From positions 310,001 to 374,000 of the forward strand of contig NZ_JAKIRP010000006.1 in assembly GCF_021646545.1 (NCBI RefSeq): a stretch of 64,000 bases of DNA. The letters run 5' to 3'. This document shows, piece by piece, positions 8,518-16,872 of the stretch. Positions within the stretch are counted from its first letter, which is position 1, and the number at the start of each line of letters is the position of its first letter. This stretch comes from Chitinophaga filiformis (GTDB lineage Bacteria; Bacteroidota; Bacteroidia; Chitinophagales; Chitinophagaceae). The notes under the pieces were generated by a model. The model saw nothing but the letters and a program-made list of their open reading frames with translations, was not told the DNA's origin and made no database searches. The translations under genes and the position numbers were made by a program.

Positions 8518-8604
8518 TATCCCCTTCCCTCCACGTCATATATGCGTAAACAAAAAATGTTATAGCAAGGCCAGCTATCCGCTATTAAATTACAAGAACC
8601 TTAT

Positions 8605-10983
8605 ATGAAGACAAGATTACTTATGCTGCTTGGCGTATGCCTGCTGCTTATGCAGGTCCGTCATGCCTGCGCACAACAGAAATATACTGTAAGCGGTTAT
8701 GTAAAAGACCAGCAAAATGGTGAAAGCCTGATCGGGATATCCGTATCAAAAGCAGGAACCGGCCTGGGCACAGTGACCAACGAATATGGCTTTTATTCCC
8801 TCACCCTGCCTGCAGGCGATCATGAGATACAGTTCTCTTATATTGGCTATGCACCTATTAAAATGAGCGTATCTCTGAAATCCAATAAGAACCTGGATGT
8901 AAAGATGGAAAAATCCAGCAGCCAGTTAAGTACTGTAACCGTAACCGGCAATAAGCAGGAAAAAGCGGTGAATACACTTACTACAAGTCTTAACAGACTG
9001 GATATAGCCCAGATGAAGAAAATGCCCACATTCATGGGAGAAGTGGATGTACTCCGCTCTATCCAGACACTTCCCGGTGTGAATACGGTAGGTGAAGGCG
9101 CCAACGGGTTTAACGTGCGTGGTGGTGCAGCAGATGAGAACCTGATCCTGCTGGACGAAGCCCCCGTTTATAACTCTACGCACATGATGGGTTTCTTCTC
9201 AGTATTCAACCCTGATGCAGTTAAAAGTATCAATCTCCTTAAAGGCGGTTTTCCGGCCGAATATGGCGGTCGTACCTCTTCCGTACTGGACATACGCATG
9301 AAAGACGGAAACAACCAGAATTTCAACGTAAATGGCGGTATAAGCAATGTATTCAGCAGGCTGTCCCTGGAAGGACCGATCAGGAAGGATGAATCATCCT
9401 TTATTCTGGCCGCCCGCCGTTCTTATATCGACATTCTGATGAAGCCATTCCTGAAGGGTGACATGAAAGACACCAAACTGAATTTCTATGACCTGACCGG
9501 AAAGGTGAACTTCAAACTGAATAAGAACAATACCCTGTTTGCCAGCGGTTATCTTGGAAGGGATGTTTTCGGCTTCGGTACGCAGATCAATATGAACTGG
9601 GGTAATAAGACAGCCACAGTACGCTGGAATCACGTATTCACCAACCGTACATTCATGAACCTGACCACCTTCTATAGTAACTACGACTACAGTCTTAAGT
9701 TCAACAACGAAAGTGAGAAAGGCGCAGGAGAACAAAACCAGTCTTACAGATGGACCTCCAACATCATCAACTACGGTGTTAAACCTGCATTTACTTTCTA
9801 CATCAATACACACAACAGTCTGCACTTTGGTCTGCAGGGTATCTATTATACCTTCAAACCAGGTACCGGTACCGGTGTGGAAGGAGATGAAACAAGTGTA
9901 AAGCAACTGACACAACAACACGGTCTTGAGGCAGCTGCTTATCTGGACCATGAGTGGAAACCCAACGATAAGTTAGGCATCCAGTACGGTGTCAGGTTCT
10001 CCAACTATCAATATCTGGGTAAGGGTACCGTTTACTACTACAATGATACGACGCCCGGTATCCGCAGAACACTGGTGGGTACAAAAGAATATGGCGCCAA
10101 TGAGCTGATCAAGGCTTACAGCTATCTGGAACCAAGGGTCACAGCACGCTATGCACTTACTCCGGATCATGCGATCAAGGCATCTTACGCACGTACCACA
10201 CAGTACATGCACCAGCTGTCCAATACTGCGTCACCTACCCCGCTGGATATCTGGACGCCAAGTACCAACAATATACAGCCACAGGTAGCTGATCAGTATA
10301 CCATTGGATATGTATATGATGCGCCATCCAACGTCTTTGAAATATCAGCAGAAGCTTTCTACAAAAAGATGGAGCATCAGCTGGATTATATCGACAATGC
10401 GAACCTGGAACTGAATCAGCAGATTGAAGCCGATCTGCTCCAGTCACACAGCCGTTCTTACGGTCTGGAACTGATGGCCAGAAAAGATATCGGCAAAACC
10501 ACCGGATGGGTAAGTTATACCCTGTCCCGTTCTGAAAGGCAGACCAATGGTATCAGCCAGAATGAGTGGTTCCTGAATCGTTACGACCGTACACACAACC
10601 TGAACTTAGTTCTTACACATGAACTGAGCAAGCGCACGTCTCTTTCCGCCAACTGGGTTTACGCTTCCGGTACACCAGGTACATTTGCCGACAGCCGGCT
10701 GGAGTTCCAGGACTGGGACATTCCATACAACAGCACCGACAAACGCAACAACTACAGACTGCCATCCTTCCACCGTCTGGACATGTCTTTAACGCTGAAA
10801 GGAAAACAGCTGCGCCGCTGGAAAGGCGAATGGGTGTTCTCCCTGTATAATGTATATGGCCGCAGGAACGCTTACACCATCTACTTCAGGCAGAATGAAG
10901 ATGATCCTTCCAAAAAAGAAGCTGTTCGTCTTTCCATCATCGGTTCTATCATTCCTGGTATCACCTACAATTTCAAATTCTAA
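8605..10983 (+). CDS. TonB-dependent outer-membrane receptor with carboxypeptidase-regulatory-like domain
   Basis: A 792-residue outer-membrane receptor. Order: signal peptide (residues 1-23, ending ACA-Q); a carboxypeptidase-D-regulatory-like domain (VSGYVKDQQNGESLIGISV ... GFYSLTLPAG, about 30-110); a plug domain (MGEVDVLRSIQTLPGV ... GFNVRGG ... LLDEAPVY ... GGFPAEYGGRTSSVLDI, about 135-235); and a long barrel ending YNFKF. It is followed 23 bp later by a DUF4249 lipoprotein, the usual partner of this receptor class. The substrate cannot be read from sequence; no SusD-like partner is present, so it is not a canonical glycan utilisation locus. Confidence 0.93.
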   Translation: MKTRLLMLLGVCLLLMQVRHACAQQKYTVSGYVKDQQNGESLIGISVSKAGTGLGTVTNEYGFYSLTLPAGDHEIQFSYIGYAPIKMSVSLKSNKNLDVKMEKSSSQLSTVTVTGNKQEKAVNTLTTSLNRLDIAQMKKMPTFMGEVDVLRSIQTLPGVNTVGEGANGFNVRGGAADENLILLDEAPVYNSTHMMGFFSVFNPDAVKSINLLKGGFPAEYGGRTSSVLDIRMKDGNNQNFNVNGGISNVFSRLSLEGPIRKDESSFILAARRSYIDILMKPFLKGDMKDTKLNFYDLTGKVNFKLNKNNTLFASGYLGRDVFGFGTQINMNWGNKTATVRWNHVFTNRTFMNLTTFYSNYDYSLKFNNESEKGAGEQNQSYRWTSNIINYGVKPAFTFYINTHNSLHFGLQGIYYTFKPGTGTGVEGDETSVKQLTQQHGLEAAAYLDHEWKPNDKLGIQYGVRFSNYQYLGKGTVYYYNDTTPGIRRTLVGTKEYGANELIKAYSYLEPRVTARYALTPDHAIKASYARTTQYMHQLSNTASPTPLDIWTPSTNNIQPQVADQYTIGYVYDAPSNVFEISAEAFYKKMEHQLDYIDNANLELNQQIEADLLQSHSRSYGLELMARKDIGKTTGWVSYTLSRSERQTNGISQNEWFLNRYDRTHNLNLVLTHELSKRTSLSANWVYASGTPGTFADSRLEFQDWDIPYNSTDKRNNYRLPSFHRLDMSLTLKGKQLRRWKGEWVFSLYNVYGRRNAYTIYFRQNEDDPSKKEAVRLSIIGSIIPGITYNFKF

Positions 10984-11006
10984 CCATCCCTTAAAAAAGA
11001 ATACAG

Positions 11007-11873
11007 ATGAAAAAGATCAGACTTAGCATATTAGTAGCGATGGTAGCAACTTTCACCGCCTGTGAAGATGTAGTAGACATCGACGTTAAGAAGGGTACTT
11101 CCTATCCTGTACTGGATGCCTGGATCACCACAGAACCGGGTGTACAAAAGATCAGGTTCACCAAATCAGTACCATATACCGATCAGGCGCCGGCCCCTGT
11201 GATAGACGACGCCCGCATCACGCTCATCGATGAGACAGCCAATAAATCCTATCTCTTCGCATTCAGCAACGGCGTGTATTCATATAACCCGGGAGACAAT
11301 GAAACCATCGGTGTGATCGGACATGCTTACAGATTGAGGATAGAGTATAACACCGAAGTGTTTGAAGCAGTGGATACTATCAAGAGAATAACACCGATCG
11401 ATTCTATCTCTTACAAGTATGAAACCACAGATGAGAGCTTCGTGGAAGAAGATGGATATGTAGCAAAGTTCCATGCCATAGATATCAAAGGTGGAGTGGA
11501 TTATTACTGGATGCGTTCTTACAGGAATGATCTGCAGCATAAGGTAGGCGACGAGTTTTCTGTAGATGGTTATTTTGATCAGAGTGTGAAAGACGGTTCT
11601 GCATTTATCTTGCCTATCCAGGAAGCGGTGACAGACTTTGACAAACCATTCCAGAAAGGAGAGAAAGTGATCGTTAAGTTACGTTCACTCACTTACCAGA
11701 GTCATTTCTTCCTGACACAGGTAGACGATCAGCTCGAGTCAGGCGGTCTCTTTGCCAAAGTGTTGGAAAATGTAAGATGTAATGCCATCAATGTTACTAC
11801 AGGCGGAAAGCAAAAACTGTTAGGCTGGTTCGGTACTTCTGCGGTAAGCAGCAAGGAAAGGGTTATCGAATAA
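11007..11873 (+). CDS. DUF4249 family lipoprotein
   Basis: A 288-residue protein with a lipoprotein signal (FTAC, lipidated cysteine at residue 19) followed by EDVVDIDV and a beta-rich body with YPVLDAWITTEPGVQKIRFTKSVPY, the typical opening of DUF4249 proteins. These are encoded next to TonB receptors of the type at 8605, which it follows by 23 bp, and presumably sit at the outer membrane with the receptor. Its biochemical role is not established. Confidence 0.88.
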   Translation: MKKIRLSILVAMVATFTACEDVVDIDVKKGTSYPVLDAWITTEPGVQKIRFTKSVPYTDQAPAPVIDDARITLIDETANKSYLFAFSNGVYSYNPGDNETIGVIGHAYRLRIEYNTEVFEAVDTIKRITPIDSISYKYETTDESFVEEDGYVAKFHAIDIKGGVDYYWMRSYRNDLQHKVGDEFSVDGYFDQSVKDGSAFILPIQEAVTDFDKPFQKGEKVIVKLRSLTYQSHFFLTQVDDQLESGGLFAKVLENVRCNAINVTTGGKQKLLGWFGTSAVSSKERVIE

Positions 11874-11893
11874 TATCTCACTATAACATAACA

Positions 11894-11923
11894 AGCTGGC
11901 TAAAGAACACGCTTTAGCCAGCT
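11894..11923. other. 12-bp perfect hairpin between operon genes
   Basis: AGCTGGCTAAAG and CTTTAGCCAGCT pair perfectly around a 6-nt loop. There is no T-run, so it looks like an intercistronic hairpin that may stabilise or process the receptor/DUF4249 message and not a standard terminator. Confidence 0.6.
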
Positions 11924-11952
11924 ACACTCAAAACAATTTCAAGGGACTTTTT

Positions 11953-12579
11953 ATGAAAAAGATTTTATCAGCGCTGCTGGTGCTAGCTGCACAGCAGGCC
12001 TGGGCACAGCATGCCACAACCGAAACATTATTCTCTTCAAAAAGCGGTAAAAAAACAACTATTGGAGCATACGGCGCGCCTGCTGCTAAATTTACACCCA
12101 TTGATGGTAAATTTGGATTGTTGACCGGCGGATATGGTGGTGTATTATTGAACGGCAAGATCATGCTCGGAGCAGGCGCCTATTCCCTGGTAAACAATGT
12201 AGACATGCCGACGGTGAATACCAATGGCGAGAAGGAATATCTGAACCTCTGGTATACAGGTTTTGTAGCAGAGTACATTCATAATTCCGATAAGCTGATA
12301 CACTGGACAGCAGGTGCTTTGATCGGCGGTGGTGCCGCAGGCAGGAGAAATAAGGACTGGTGGGAGGGTGATGAGTTTGACCATGACCACACGTATGACA
12401 ACCATGGTTTCTTCGTAGCTGAGCCATATGCGAACGTTGAGCTGAACATCACCAAATTCCTGCGTCTGGACATAGGTGCTTCCTACCGTTATGTTGCCGG
12501 TTCCAATACAACAGGCATTACTGACGGCAAGCTGGGCGGCCCGTCCATCAATGTTGGCCTCAAAGCCGGTAAGTTCTGA
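11953..12579 (+). CDS. Exported hypothetical protein downstream of the DUF4249 gene
   Basis: A 208-residue product, family not recognised. A signal peptide (MKKILSALLVLAAQQAWA-Q) is followed by a Gly-rich beta pattern (GGYGGVLLNGKIMLGAGAY, WTAGALIGGGAAGRR), an acidic/His loop (WEGDEFDHDHTYDNHG) and a terminal SINVGLKAGKF, suggesting a small outer-membrane barrel. It lies 79 bp behind the DUF4249 gene, past a hairpin, and may be part of the receptor operon. The His/Asp loop could bind metal (inference). The 3' end is duplicated just after the stop. Confidence 0.75.
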   Translation: MKKILSALLVLAAQQAWAQHATTETLFSSKSGKKTTIGAYGAPAAKFTPIDGKFGLLTGGYGGVLLNGKIMLGAGAYSLVNNVDMPTVNTNGEKEYLNLWYTGFVAEYIHNSDKLIHWTAGALIGGGAAGRRNKDWWEGDEFDHDHTYDNHGFFVAEPYANVELNITKFLRLDIGASYRYVAGSNTTGITDGKLGGPSINVGLKAGKF

Positions 12580-12588
12580 TGTGACAAT

Positions 12589-12653
12589 CATTACTGACGG
12601 CAAATGCAAGCGGCCCGTCCGTTAATGTTGGCCTCAAAGCCAGTAAGTTCTAA
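12589..12653 (+). pseudogene. 3'-end remnant of a paralogue of the preceding gene
   Basis: This 65-bp stretch repeats 12516-12579. CATTACTGACGGCAA, GGCCCGTCC and AATGTTGGCCTCAAAGCC recur, ending again in a stop. It encodes GPSVNVGLKASKF-stop against GPSINVGLKAGKF-stop in the intact gene, with one extra base before it breaking the frame. It looks like what is left of a second copy after deletion between tandem paralogues. Confidence 0.75.
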
Positions 12654-12668
12654 GTAGTCATATTGATA

Positions 12669-12731
12669 CAGGCATCGTTGTCCATCTTTGCTGAACGATT
12701 TCATGCAGATGGCAACATGCCTGTTTTTTTT
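12669..12731 (+). terminator. Long-stem terminator before the blaI-like gene
   Basis: CAGGCA..GTTG.CCATC pairs with GATGG-CAAC-TGCCTG with small bulges around a ~26-nt loop and is followed by eight T residues. It ends the transcript of 11953 and its remnant. Confidence 0.65.
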
Positions 12732-12795
12732 GTTCCCCCATTTACCCCTGATTATCACCGCTCTCCACCCTTCCTTAAAAAAATCCTTCCCCGGA

Positions 12796-12826
12796 TTTGG
12801 CAATTACGAAAACTATCGTACATTTG
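12796..12826 (+). promoter_or_regulatory. Promoter of the blaI-like gene (TTTG-N19-TAnnTTTG)
   Basis: TTTG at 12796-12799 and TACATTTG at 12819-12826 are separated by 19 bp, matching the Bacteroidota -33/-7 consensus exactly. The start codon follows about 40 bp later. The -7 box lies between two operator-like palindromes. Confidence 0.8.
12805..12820. promoter_or_regulatory. Putative BlaI operator 1
   Basis: TACGAAAACTATCGTA, with 5-bp inverted ends TACGA/TCGTA, fills the spacer between the -33 and -7 boxes. A bound dimer here would block RNA polymerase. Confidence 0.7.
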
Positions 12827-12827
12827 T

Positions 12828-12843
12828 TACGAAAATATTCGTA
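12828..12843. promoter_or_regulatory. Putative BlaI operator 2
   Basis: TACGAAAATATTCGTA, with perfect 6-bp inverted ends TACGAA/TTCGTA, begins two bases after the -7 box and covers the likely transcription start. It is 23 bp from operator 1, so both lie on nearly the same DNA face. Confidence 0.75.
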
Positions 12844-12866
12844 GATCAATAATCATTGGAAATAAA

Positions 12867-13259
12867 ATGAGTACCGCCAAAAATAGCAGGCCGACGGAAA
12901 GTGAGCTGGAGATCCTTGGGATATTATGGGAGAAAGGTTCCGGTACTGTAAGGGATGTGCATGAAATACTGGAGAAAAGCAAAGACGCCGGTTATACTAC
13001 CACCCTTAAACTTATGCAGATCATGCATGAAAAAGGGTTGTTAACACGGGACACCAGCAGCAAGACCCATGTGTATGAAGCTGCCATTTCCCGGGAGAGC
13101 ACACAGCAGCAACTACTCAATAAGATGATAGATACGGTGTTTAATGGTTCTGCCTCACAGCTTGTATTACAGGCATTGGGTAACCACCGTTCTTCACAGG
13201 AAGAACTGGATAAGATCAAACAATATCTGAATGAGATAGAGCAGCAACAGAAAAAGTAA
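12867..13259 (+). CDS. BlaI/MecI/CopY family repressor
   Basis: A 130-residue winged-helix repressor. The N-terminal part (PTESELEILGILWEKGSGTVRDVHE ... GYTTTLKLMQIMHEKGLL) is the BlaI DNA-binding domain, and the C-terminal helices (residues ~85-130) the dimerisation region cut by BlaR1-type proteases. ATG 12867 is chosen because it opens the domain and follows the promoter/operators at a proper distance; an upstream in-frame extension runs through them. It precedes a BlaR1-like peptidase by 32 bp, forming the usual sensor/repressor pair. No beta-lactamase is nearby, so the regulated response is unknown. Confidence 0.93.
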   Translation: MSTAKNSRPTESELEILGILWEKGSGTVRDVHEILEKSKDAGYTTTLKLMQIMHEKGLLTRDTSSKTHVYEAAISRESTQQQLLNKMIDTVFNGSASQLVLQALGNHRSSQEELDKIKQYLNEIEQQQKK

Positions 13260-13291
13260 ACCTGCGTCCACGCGCGTCTAATCTGTAAATC

Positions 13292-15286
13292 ATGATTGCA
13301 CAACTTCCTTTCACCGCAGACCTGATCCAGGCTTTCGGCTGGGCCCTCCTACACTCATTCTGGCAGGCATTTTTCATCTTTGCCTGTCTGCGGATCGTCT
13401 TGCTGCTCTGGCCCCAGGCAAGTTCCAGTATAAAATACAACCTGTCTTATATCTCTCTGGCAGGCATTTTTACATGGTTCTCCATAACACTGTGGCTACA
13501 GATAGAAGCCGTAAAAAGAGTGCACCAGGCGGCTTATTTAATGATAGAAACCGGCATAAGGCCTTCGGCATCTGTGGAGGTTCCGGTTATTTATAAAAGC
13601 CAGGCAGAGCTTACAGGCCTGTTCCCTGGTCTGGAAATGTGGTTCCCGATATTAGTAGCCATTTACGTGGCCGGGGTTGCCGTCATGACCATCAAGCTGA
13701 CACTGGACCTGTTACAATTGCAGCAGATAAAGAAGAAACAGGTACTTCCCATTGACGAAGCATGGGAAAAGCATCTGCAGAAACTTGCTGCCCAGTTGAA
13801 GATCCCCCGCCGGGTGAAACTGTTGATATCACAGTACATCCAGGTGCCGGTGATGATCGGGTTCGTCAAACCTGTCATCTTATTACCCGTAGCCATGTTC
13901 AACAACCTGACGGCAGAACAGCTGGAAGCTATTCTGTTGCATGAACTGGCACATATCAAACGCAATGATTATCTACTGAATATTTTCCAATCCATTGTTG
14001 AAACCATCCTGTTTTTTAATCCTTTCGTATGGTGGATATCAAAGAACATCCGCCTTGAAAGGGAACATTGTTGCGATGATCTTGTACTTACAAATCAGGT
14101 GCAACCGCTACATTACGCCAAAGCCCTGGTAGCATTGGAAGAATACCGGTTAACAGTCAATGCACTGGCCATGGCGGCGGCAGACAACAAACAACATTTA
14201 TTTCACCGCATCAAACGCATCATGGAAATGAAAACTAAAAATATTAATTATACACAAAAGTTATTGGCTGTAATGATCATCGCAGTAGGACTGGTGTCTA
14301 TTGCATGGCTCAATCCTTCCAATAAAAAAGAAGAGCAGGGCGATAACAAAAAGCCTGTTGCAAAAGAAGACGTTGCCGATGTTGCCAACGCTCCCATAGC
14401 GCCTGCTATAGCAGTGCCGGCCATTGCACACGCCGCCAGGATGGTGCATCTTTTCACAGACACCATACCTGGAAACAATAAAACCCAGGCTCAAAAAGAA
14501 GCTGCCATGAAGGCTGCACAACAGGGCATGGCTGCTGCCGAGGAAGCGATGAAAAACATAGACTGGAACCAGATCAATACTGAGGTTTCCAATGCTATGA
14601 AGAACATTGACTGGAAAAAGATCAATGAAGAAGTATCCACTGCGATGAAGAATGTAGACTGGAAAAAGATCAACGAAGAAGTATCCACTGCGATGAAGAA
14701 TGTAGACTGGAAGAAGATCAATGATGAAGTTAAAACCAGCCTGAAAAACATGCCTGACACGCTGATCGATCCAAAGGTCATTGAAGAAAGCGTACGCATT
14801 GGTATGGAAAGCGCTAAAGCAGCGATGGCCAACATTGATCTCGACGATATCATTAAAAAGAGTATGGCAGAAGCCGGAGCGGCCATGAACAGCAAGGAAT
14901 ATAAAGAGGCCATGGAGAATGCCAGAAAAGAAATAGCCCGGGCAAAAGAAGAAATGAAACAGGCGCAGAAAAATATCAGGAAAGAGATCTCCGTCTCCCA
15001 AGGTGCTAATGCCCGCGAGGAAATAAGGCTAGATGACAAGCATGTAACCGTCGACAAAAAGATATCAGATAAGTACAAAAATATGGTCAGGAGAATGGCC
15101 GAAGATAAACTCATCGACGTAGACGCAGGATTCACAATAGAAAAAAAGGGCGGCGTCCTCAGTATTAACGGTGTGAAGCAGTCAGACGATGTATTAAAGA
15201 AATATGCAGATGTACTGGGTAAAGCCGACGAGGCCACCATTACAGGTAAGGGCGACAACCTGAGTATTAATATTAACGAGAAATAA
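13292..15286 (+). CDS. BlaR1-like M56 membrane metallopeptidase with tandem repeats
   Basis: A 664-residue membrane protein. Several helices in the first ~130 residues are followed by the M56 zinc peptidase domain with HELAHIKRND (His217, Glu218, His221), another helix, and REHCCDD. A further membrane helix (about 325-340) leads to a periplasmic region. In place of the penicillin-binding sensor of true BlaR1 there is an Ala/Lys-rich region with four 16-residue repeats (MKNxDWKKINEEVSTA type, DNA 14549-14740), a helical Lys/Glu stretch and a small C-terminal domain. It presumably cleaves the BlaI-like repressor on sensing an envelope signal; the signal is unknown. Confidence 0.9.
   Translation: MIAQLPFTADLIQAFGWALLHSFWQAFFIFACLRIVLLLWPQASSSIKYNLSYISLAGIFTWFSITLWLQIEAVKRVHQAAYLMIETGIRPSASVEVPVIYKSQAELTGLFPGLEMWFPILVAIYVAGVAVMTIKLTLDLLQLQQIKKKQVLPIDEAWEKHLQKLAAQLKIPRRVKLLISQYIQVPVMIGFVKPVILLPVAMFNNLTAEQLEAILLHELAHIKRNDYLLNIFQSIVETILFFNPFVWWISKNIRLEREHCCDDLVLTNQVQPLHYAKALVALEEYRLTVNALAMAAADNKQHLFHRIKRIMEMKTKNINYTQKLLAVMIIAVGLVSIAWLNPSNKKEEQGDNKKPVAKEDVADVANAPIAPAIAVPAIAHAARMVHLFTDTIPGNNKTQAQKEAAMKAAQQGMAAAEEAMKNIDWNQINTEVSNAMKNIDWKKINEEVSTAMKNVDWKKINEEVSTAMKNVDWKKINDEVKTSLKNMPDTLIDPKVIEESVRIGMESAKAAMANIDLDDIIKKSMAEAGAAMNSKEYKEAMENARKEIARAKEEMKQAQKNIRKEISVSQGANAREEIRLDDKHVTVDKKISDKYKNMVRRMAEDKLIDVDAGFTIEKKGGVLSINGVKQSDDVLKKYADVLGKADEATITGKGDNLSININEK
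14549..14740 (+). repeat. Four 48-bp tandem repeats inside the BlaR1-like gene
   Basis: Four consecutive in-frame 48-bp units encode 16-residue repeats: MKNIDWNQINTEVSNA, MKNIDWKKINEEVSTA, MKNVDWKKINEEVSTA, MKNVDWKKINDEVKTS, then LKNM. Units 2 and 3 are nearly identical at DNA level, so copy number may vary between strains. The pattern predicts an amphipathic helix. Confidence 0.95.
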
Positions 15287-15309
15287 GCCTACTTTTTCCG
15301 TCATTCTAC

Positions 15310-15346
15310 GCGCTACTGCCGTTCATACAGCAGTAGCGCTTTTTTT
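15310..15346 (+). terminator. Terminator of the blaI/blaR1-like operon
   Basis: GCGCTACTGC and GCAGTAGCGC form a perfect 10-bp stem followed by seven T residues, 24 bp after the stop. Confidence 0.9.
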
Positions 15347-15388
15347 ATGCCTTTAGCCCTTATCTTTAGGGAGCAAACCTCTTTTTAT

Positions 15389-16516
15389 ATGAGATCATAT
15401 CTAGTATTATCAGCCTTATTCCTTTGCTTACAAGCCCGCGCCCAGGAAACAAAATCCCTCCAGGAGATCCGGGTCATCAGGAATAATCCCGTAACATCTG
15501 TGAAAGACCAGGCGAATACCGGTACCTGCTGGTGTTTTTCCGCCACTTCTATGATCGAATCGGACTGCCTCCACAAAGGCCAGCCATCGCTCGATCTCTC
15601 TGAAATGTTCACCGTGCGTAATATATACCTTGAAAAGGCAGAGAACTACATCCACCGACAGGGATTTGCCCGTTTTGATGAAGGAGGCCTGGGACATGAC
15701 GTACTCCATGCGGTAGAGGTCTACGGTATTGTTCCCGAAAACGTGTATAATGGGTTGAAAGACGGCCGTACTTCGCATGATCATGCCGAGATGGTGTCTG
15801 AGATGAAAAGTTACCTGGACAGCGTTTTAAAGCTTCCTAAGCCGATTCCTGCGAACTGGGAAACAGGCTTCACCGCCATCATGGACAAGCATCTGGGTAC
15901 ACCACCGGCCAATTTTAACTATAATGGAAGGAACTATACGCCGAAAGCATTTGCCAAAGAGGTGATAAAGTTCAATCCTGACGACTATGTCAGCCTTACG
16001 TCCTTTACGCATCACCCCTTCTATAGTTCTTTTATACTGGATGTGCCTGACAATTTCTCCAATGGGGCGTACTACAACGTGCCTGTCAATGAACTGATCA
16101 ATATCACCAGAGGTGCGGTGGAAAAGGGTTATACTGTGCTGTGGGATACGGATGTGAGCAACCGGGGTTTCATGGTGGGCAAAGGATACGCGTTGCGTCC
16201 TGTAGCAGATTCACTGACACGTGGCAGCGTTATCAATCCGGATCTTGAAGAAAAGAAATATTCACAGGATGAACGCCAGCAGTTATTTGACGGCTTAATA
16301 ACACAGGATGATCATCTGATGCATATAACAGGTATTGGAAAGACTGCGAAAGGAAAAGAGTTTTTTATTGTTAAAAACTCCTATGGCAGTAAGTCGGGAC
16401 CATTTGATGGGTTTTTGAAAGTATCTGTCCCTTATTTTGCTATTAACACCATTACTATCATCGTGCCTAAAGCTGCTTTGGATAAGTCTTTCAACGGCAA
16501 GATCGCATTGAAGTGA
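15389..16516 (+). CDS. Exported C1 (papain/bleomycin-hydrolase-like) cysteine peptidase
   Basis: A 375-residue protein with signal peptide (MRSYLVLSALFLCLQARA-Q). The catalytic triad is readable: Cys47 in GTCWCFSATS, His312 in LMHITGIG and Asn330 in VKNSYG, with the oxyanion Gln in VKDQ just upstream of the cysteine. Length and the large insertion between Cys and His resemble the bleomycin hydrolase/PepC branch more than papain, but this one is exported. ATG 15389 starts the signal peptide; an in-frame codon at 15347 lies inside the preceding terminator region. Likely an aminopeptidase of the periplasm or surface. Confidence 0.9.
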   Translation: MRSYLVLSALFLCLQARAQETKSLQEIRVIRNNPVTSVKDQANTGTCWCFSATSMIESDCLHKGQPSLDLSEMFTVRNIYLEKAENYIHRQGFARFDEGGLGHDVLHAVEVYGIVPENVYNGLKDGRTSHDHAEMVSEMKSYLDSVLKLPKPIPANWETGFTAIMDKHLGTPPANFNYNGRNYTPKAFAKEVIKFNPDDYVSLTSFTHHPFYSSFILDVPDNFSNGAYYNVPVNELINITRGAVEKGYTVLWDTDVSNRGFMVGKGYALRPVADSLTRGSVINPDLEEKKYSQDERQQLFDGLITQDDHLMHITGIGKTAKGKEFFIVKNSYGSKSGPFDGFLKVSVPYFAINTITIIVPKAALDKSFNGKIALK

Positions 16517-16545
16517 TTGTATTAAGCATAGGAGTGACCAGTACT

Positions 16546-16601
16546 AAAGCCGCCTGGAATAATCCGCTCAACGGCCAGGTGCAATGAAGTGATGATATAA
16601 G
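16546..16601 (+). pseudogene. 3'-end remnant of a C1 peptidase paralogue
   Basis: This stretch aligns with the last ~57 bp of the gene at 15389 (about 16468-16526). It runs CTAAAGC.GC then TCAACGGC, then GAAGTGAT at the stop in the intact gene. It reads KAAWNNPLNGQVQ-stop against KAALDKSFNGKIALK-stop. The divergence is larger than at 12589, so the event is older. A degenerate second copy that lost everything but its end is the simplest reading. Confidence 0.6.
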
Positions 16602-16609
16602 TAATATAC

Positions 16610-16647
16610 AAAAGGGCAGCCCTGTGAACCCACAGGACTGCCCTTTT
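16610..16647. terminator. Bidirectional terminator
   Basis: AAAAGGGCAG-C-CCTGTG and CACAGG-A-CTGCCCTTTT pair almost perfectly with A/T runs on both sides. It serves the C1 peptidase gene; the converging acylphosphatase stops 226 bp away. The interval 16648-16872 is AT-rich and shows nothing else. Confidence 0.85.
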
Positions 16648-16872
16648 GCATGGTAATTTGTTTGAGGGAAAATGCTAACAAAAATGTAAGGATATTACGT
16701 TGGAAATATACCTTCTCAGATGCGACAGGCACCTGCTAATATCATAAACTTCCGCGCACTTGCAACCGCAGCAAATATTTGCTGATATAACAATTATTTG
16801 CAGCTACAGTAAGCATCTGTAAACAAATACCTATATATAAAAGTTGTTAAACAATAATAGAACTAACAGATT

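Noticed and set aside
9394..9951. 185-codon open frame antisense to the TonB receptor
   Set aside because: Lies wholly within an undoubted coding sequence and has no recognisable protein features.
8605..12579. Polysaccharide utilisation locus
   Set aside because: The receptor is paired with DUF4249, and there is no SusD, glycosidase or sugar regulator nearby.
14261..15258. Two long minus-strand frames opposite the BlaR1-like repeats
   Set aside because: Mirror images of the 48-bp repeats and biased codons; the translations are repetitive Phe/Ser strings.
12867..15286. Beta-lactam resistance locus
   Set aside because: Only the regulator pair is present; no beta-lactamase or PBP gene, and the sensor domain is not the penicillin-binding type.
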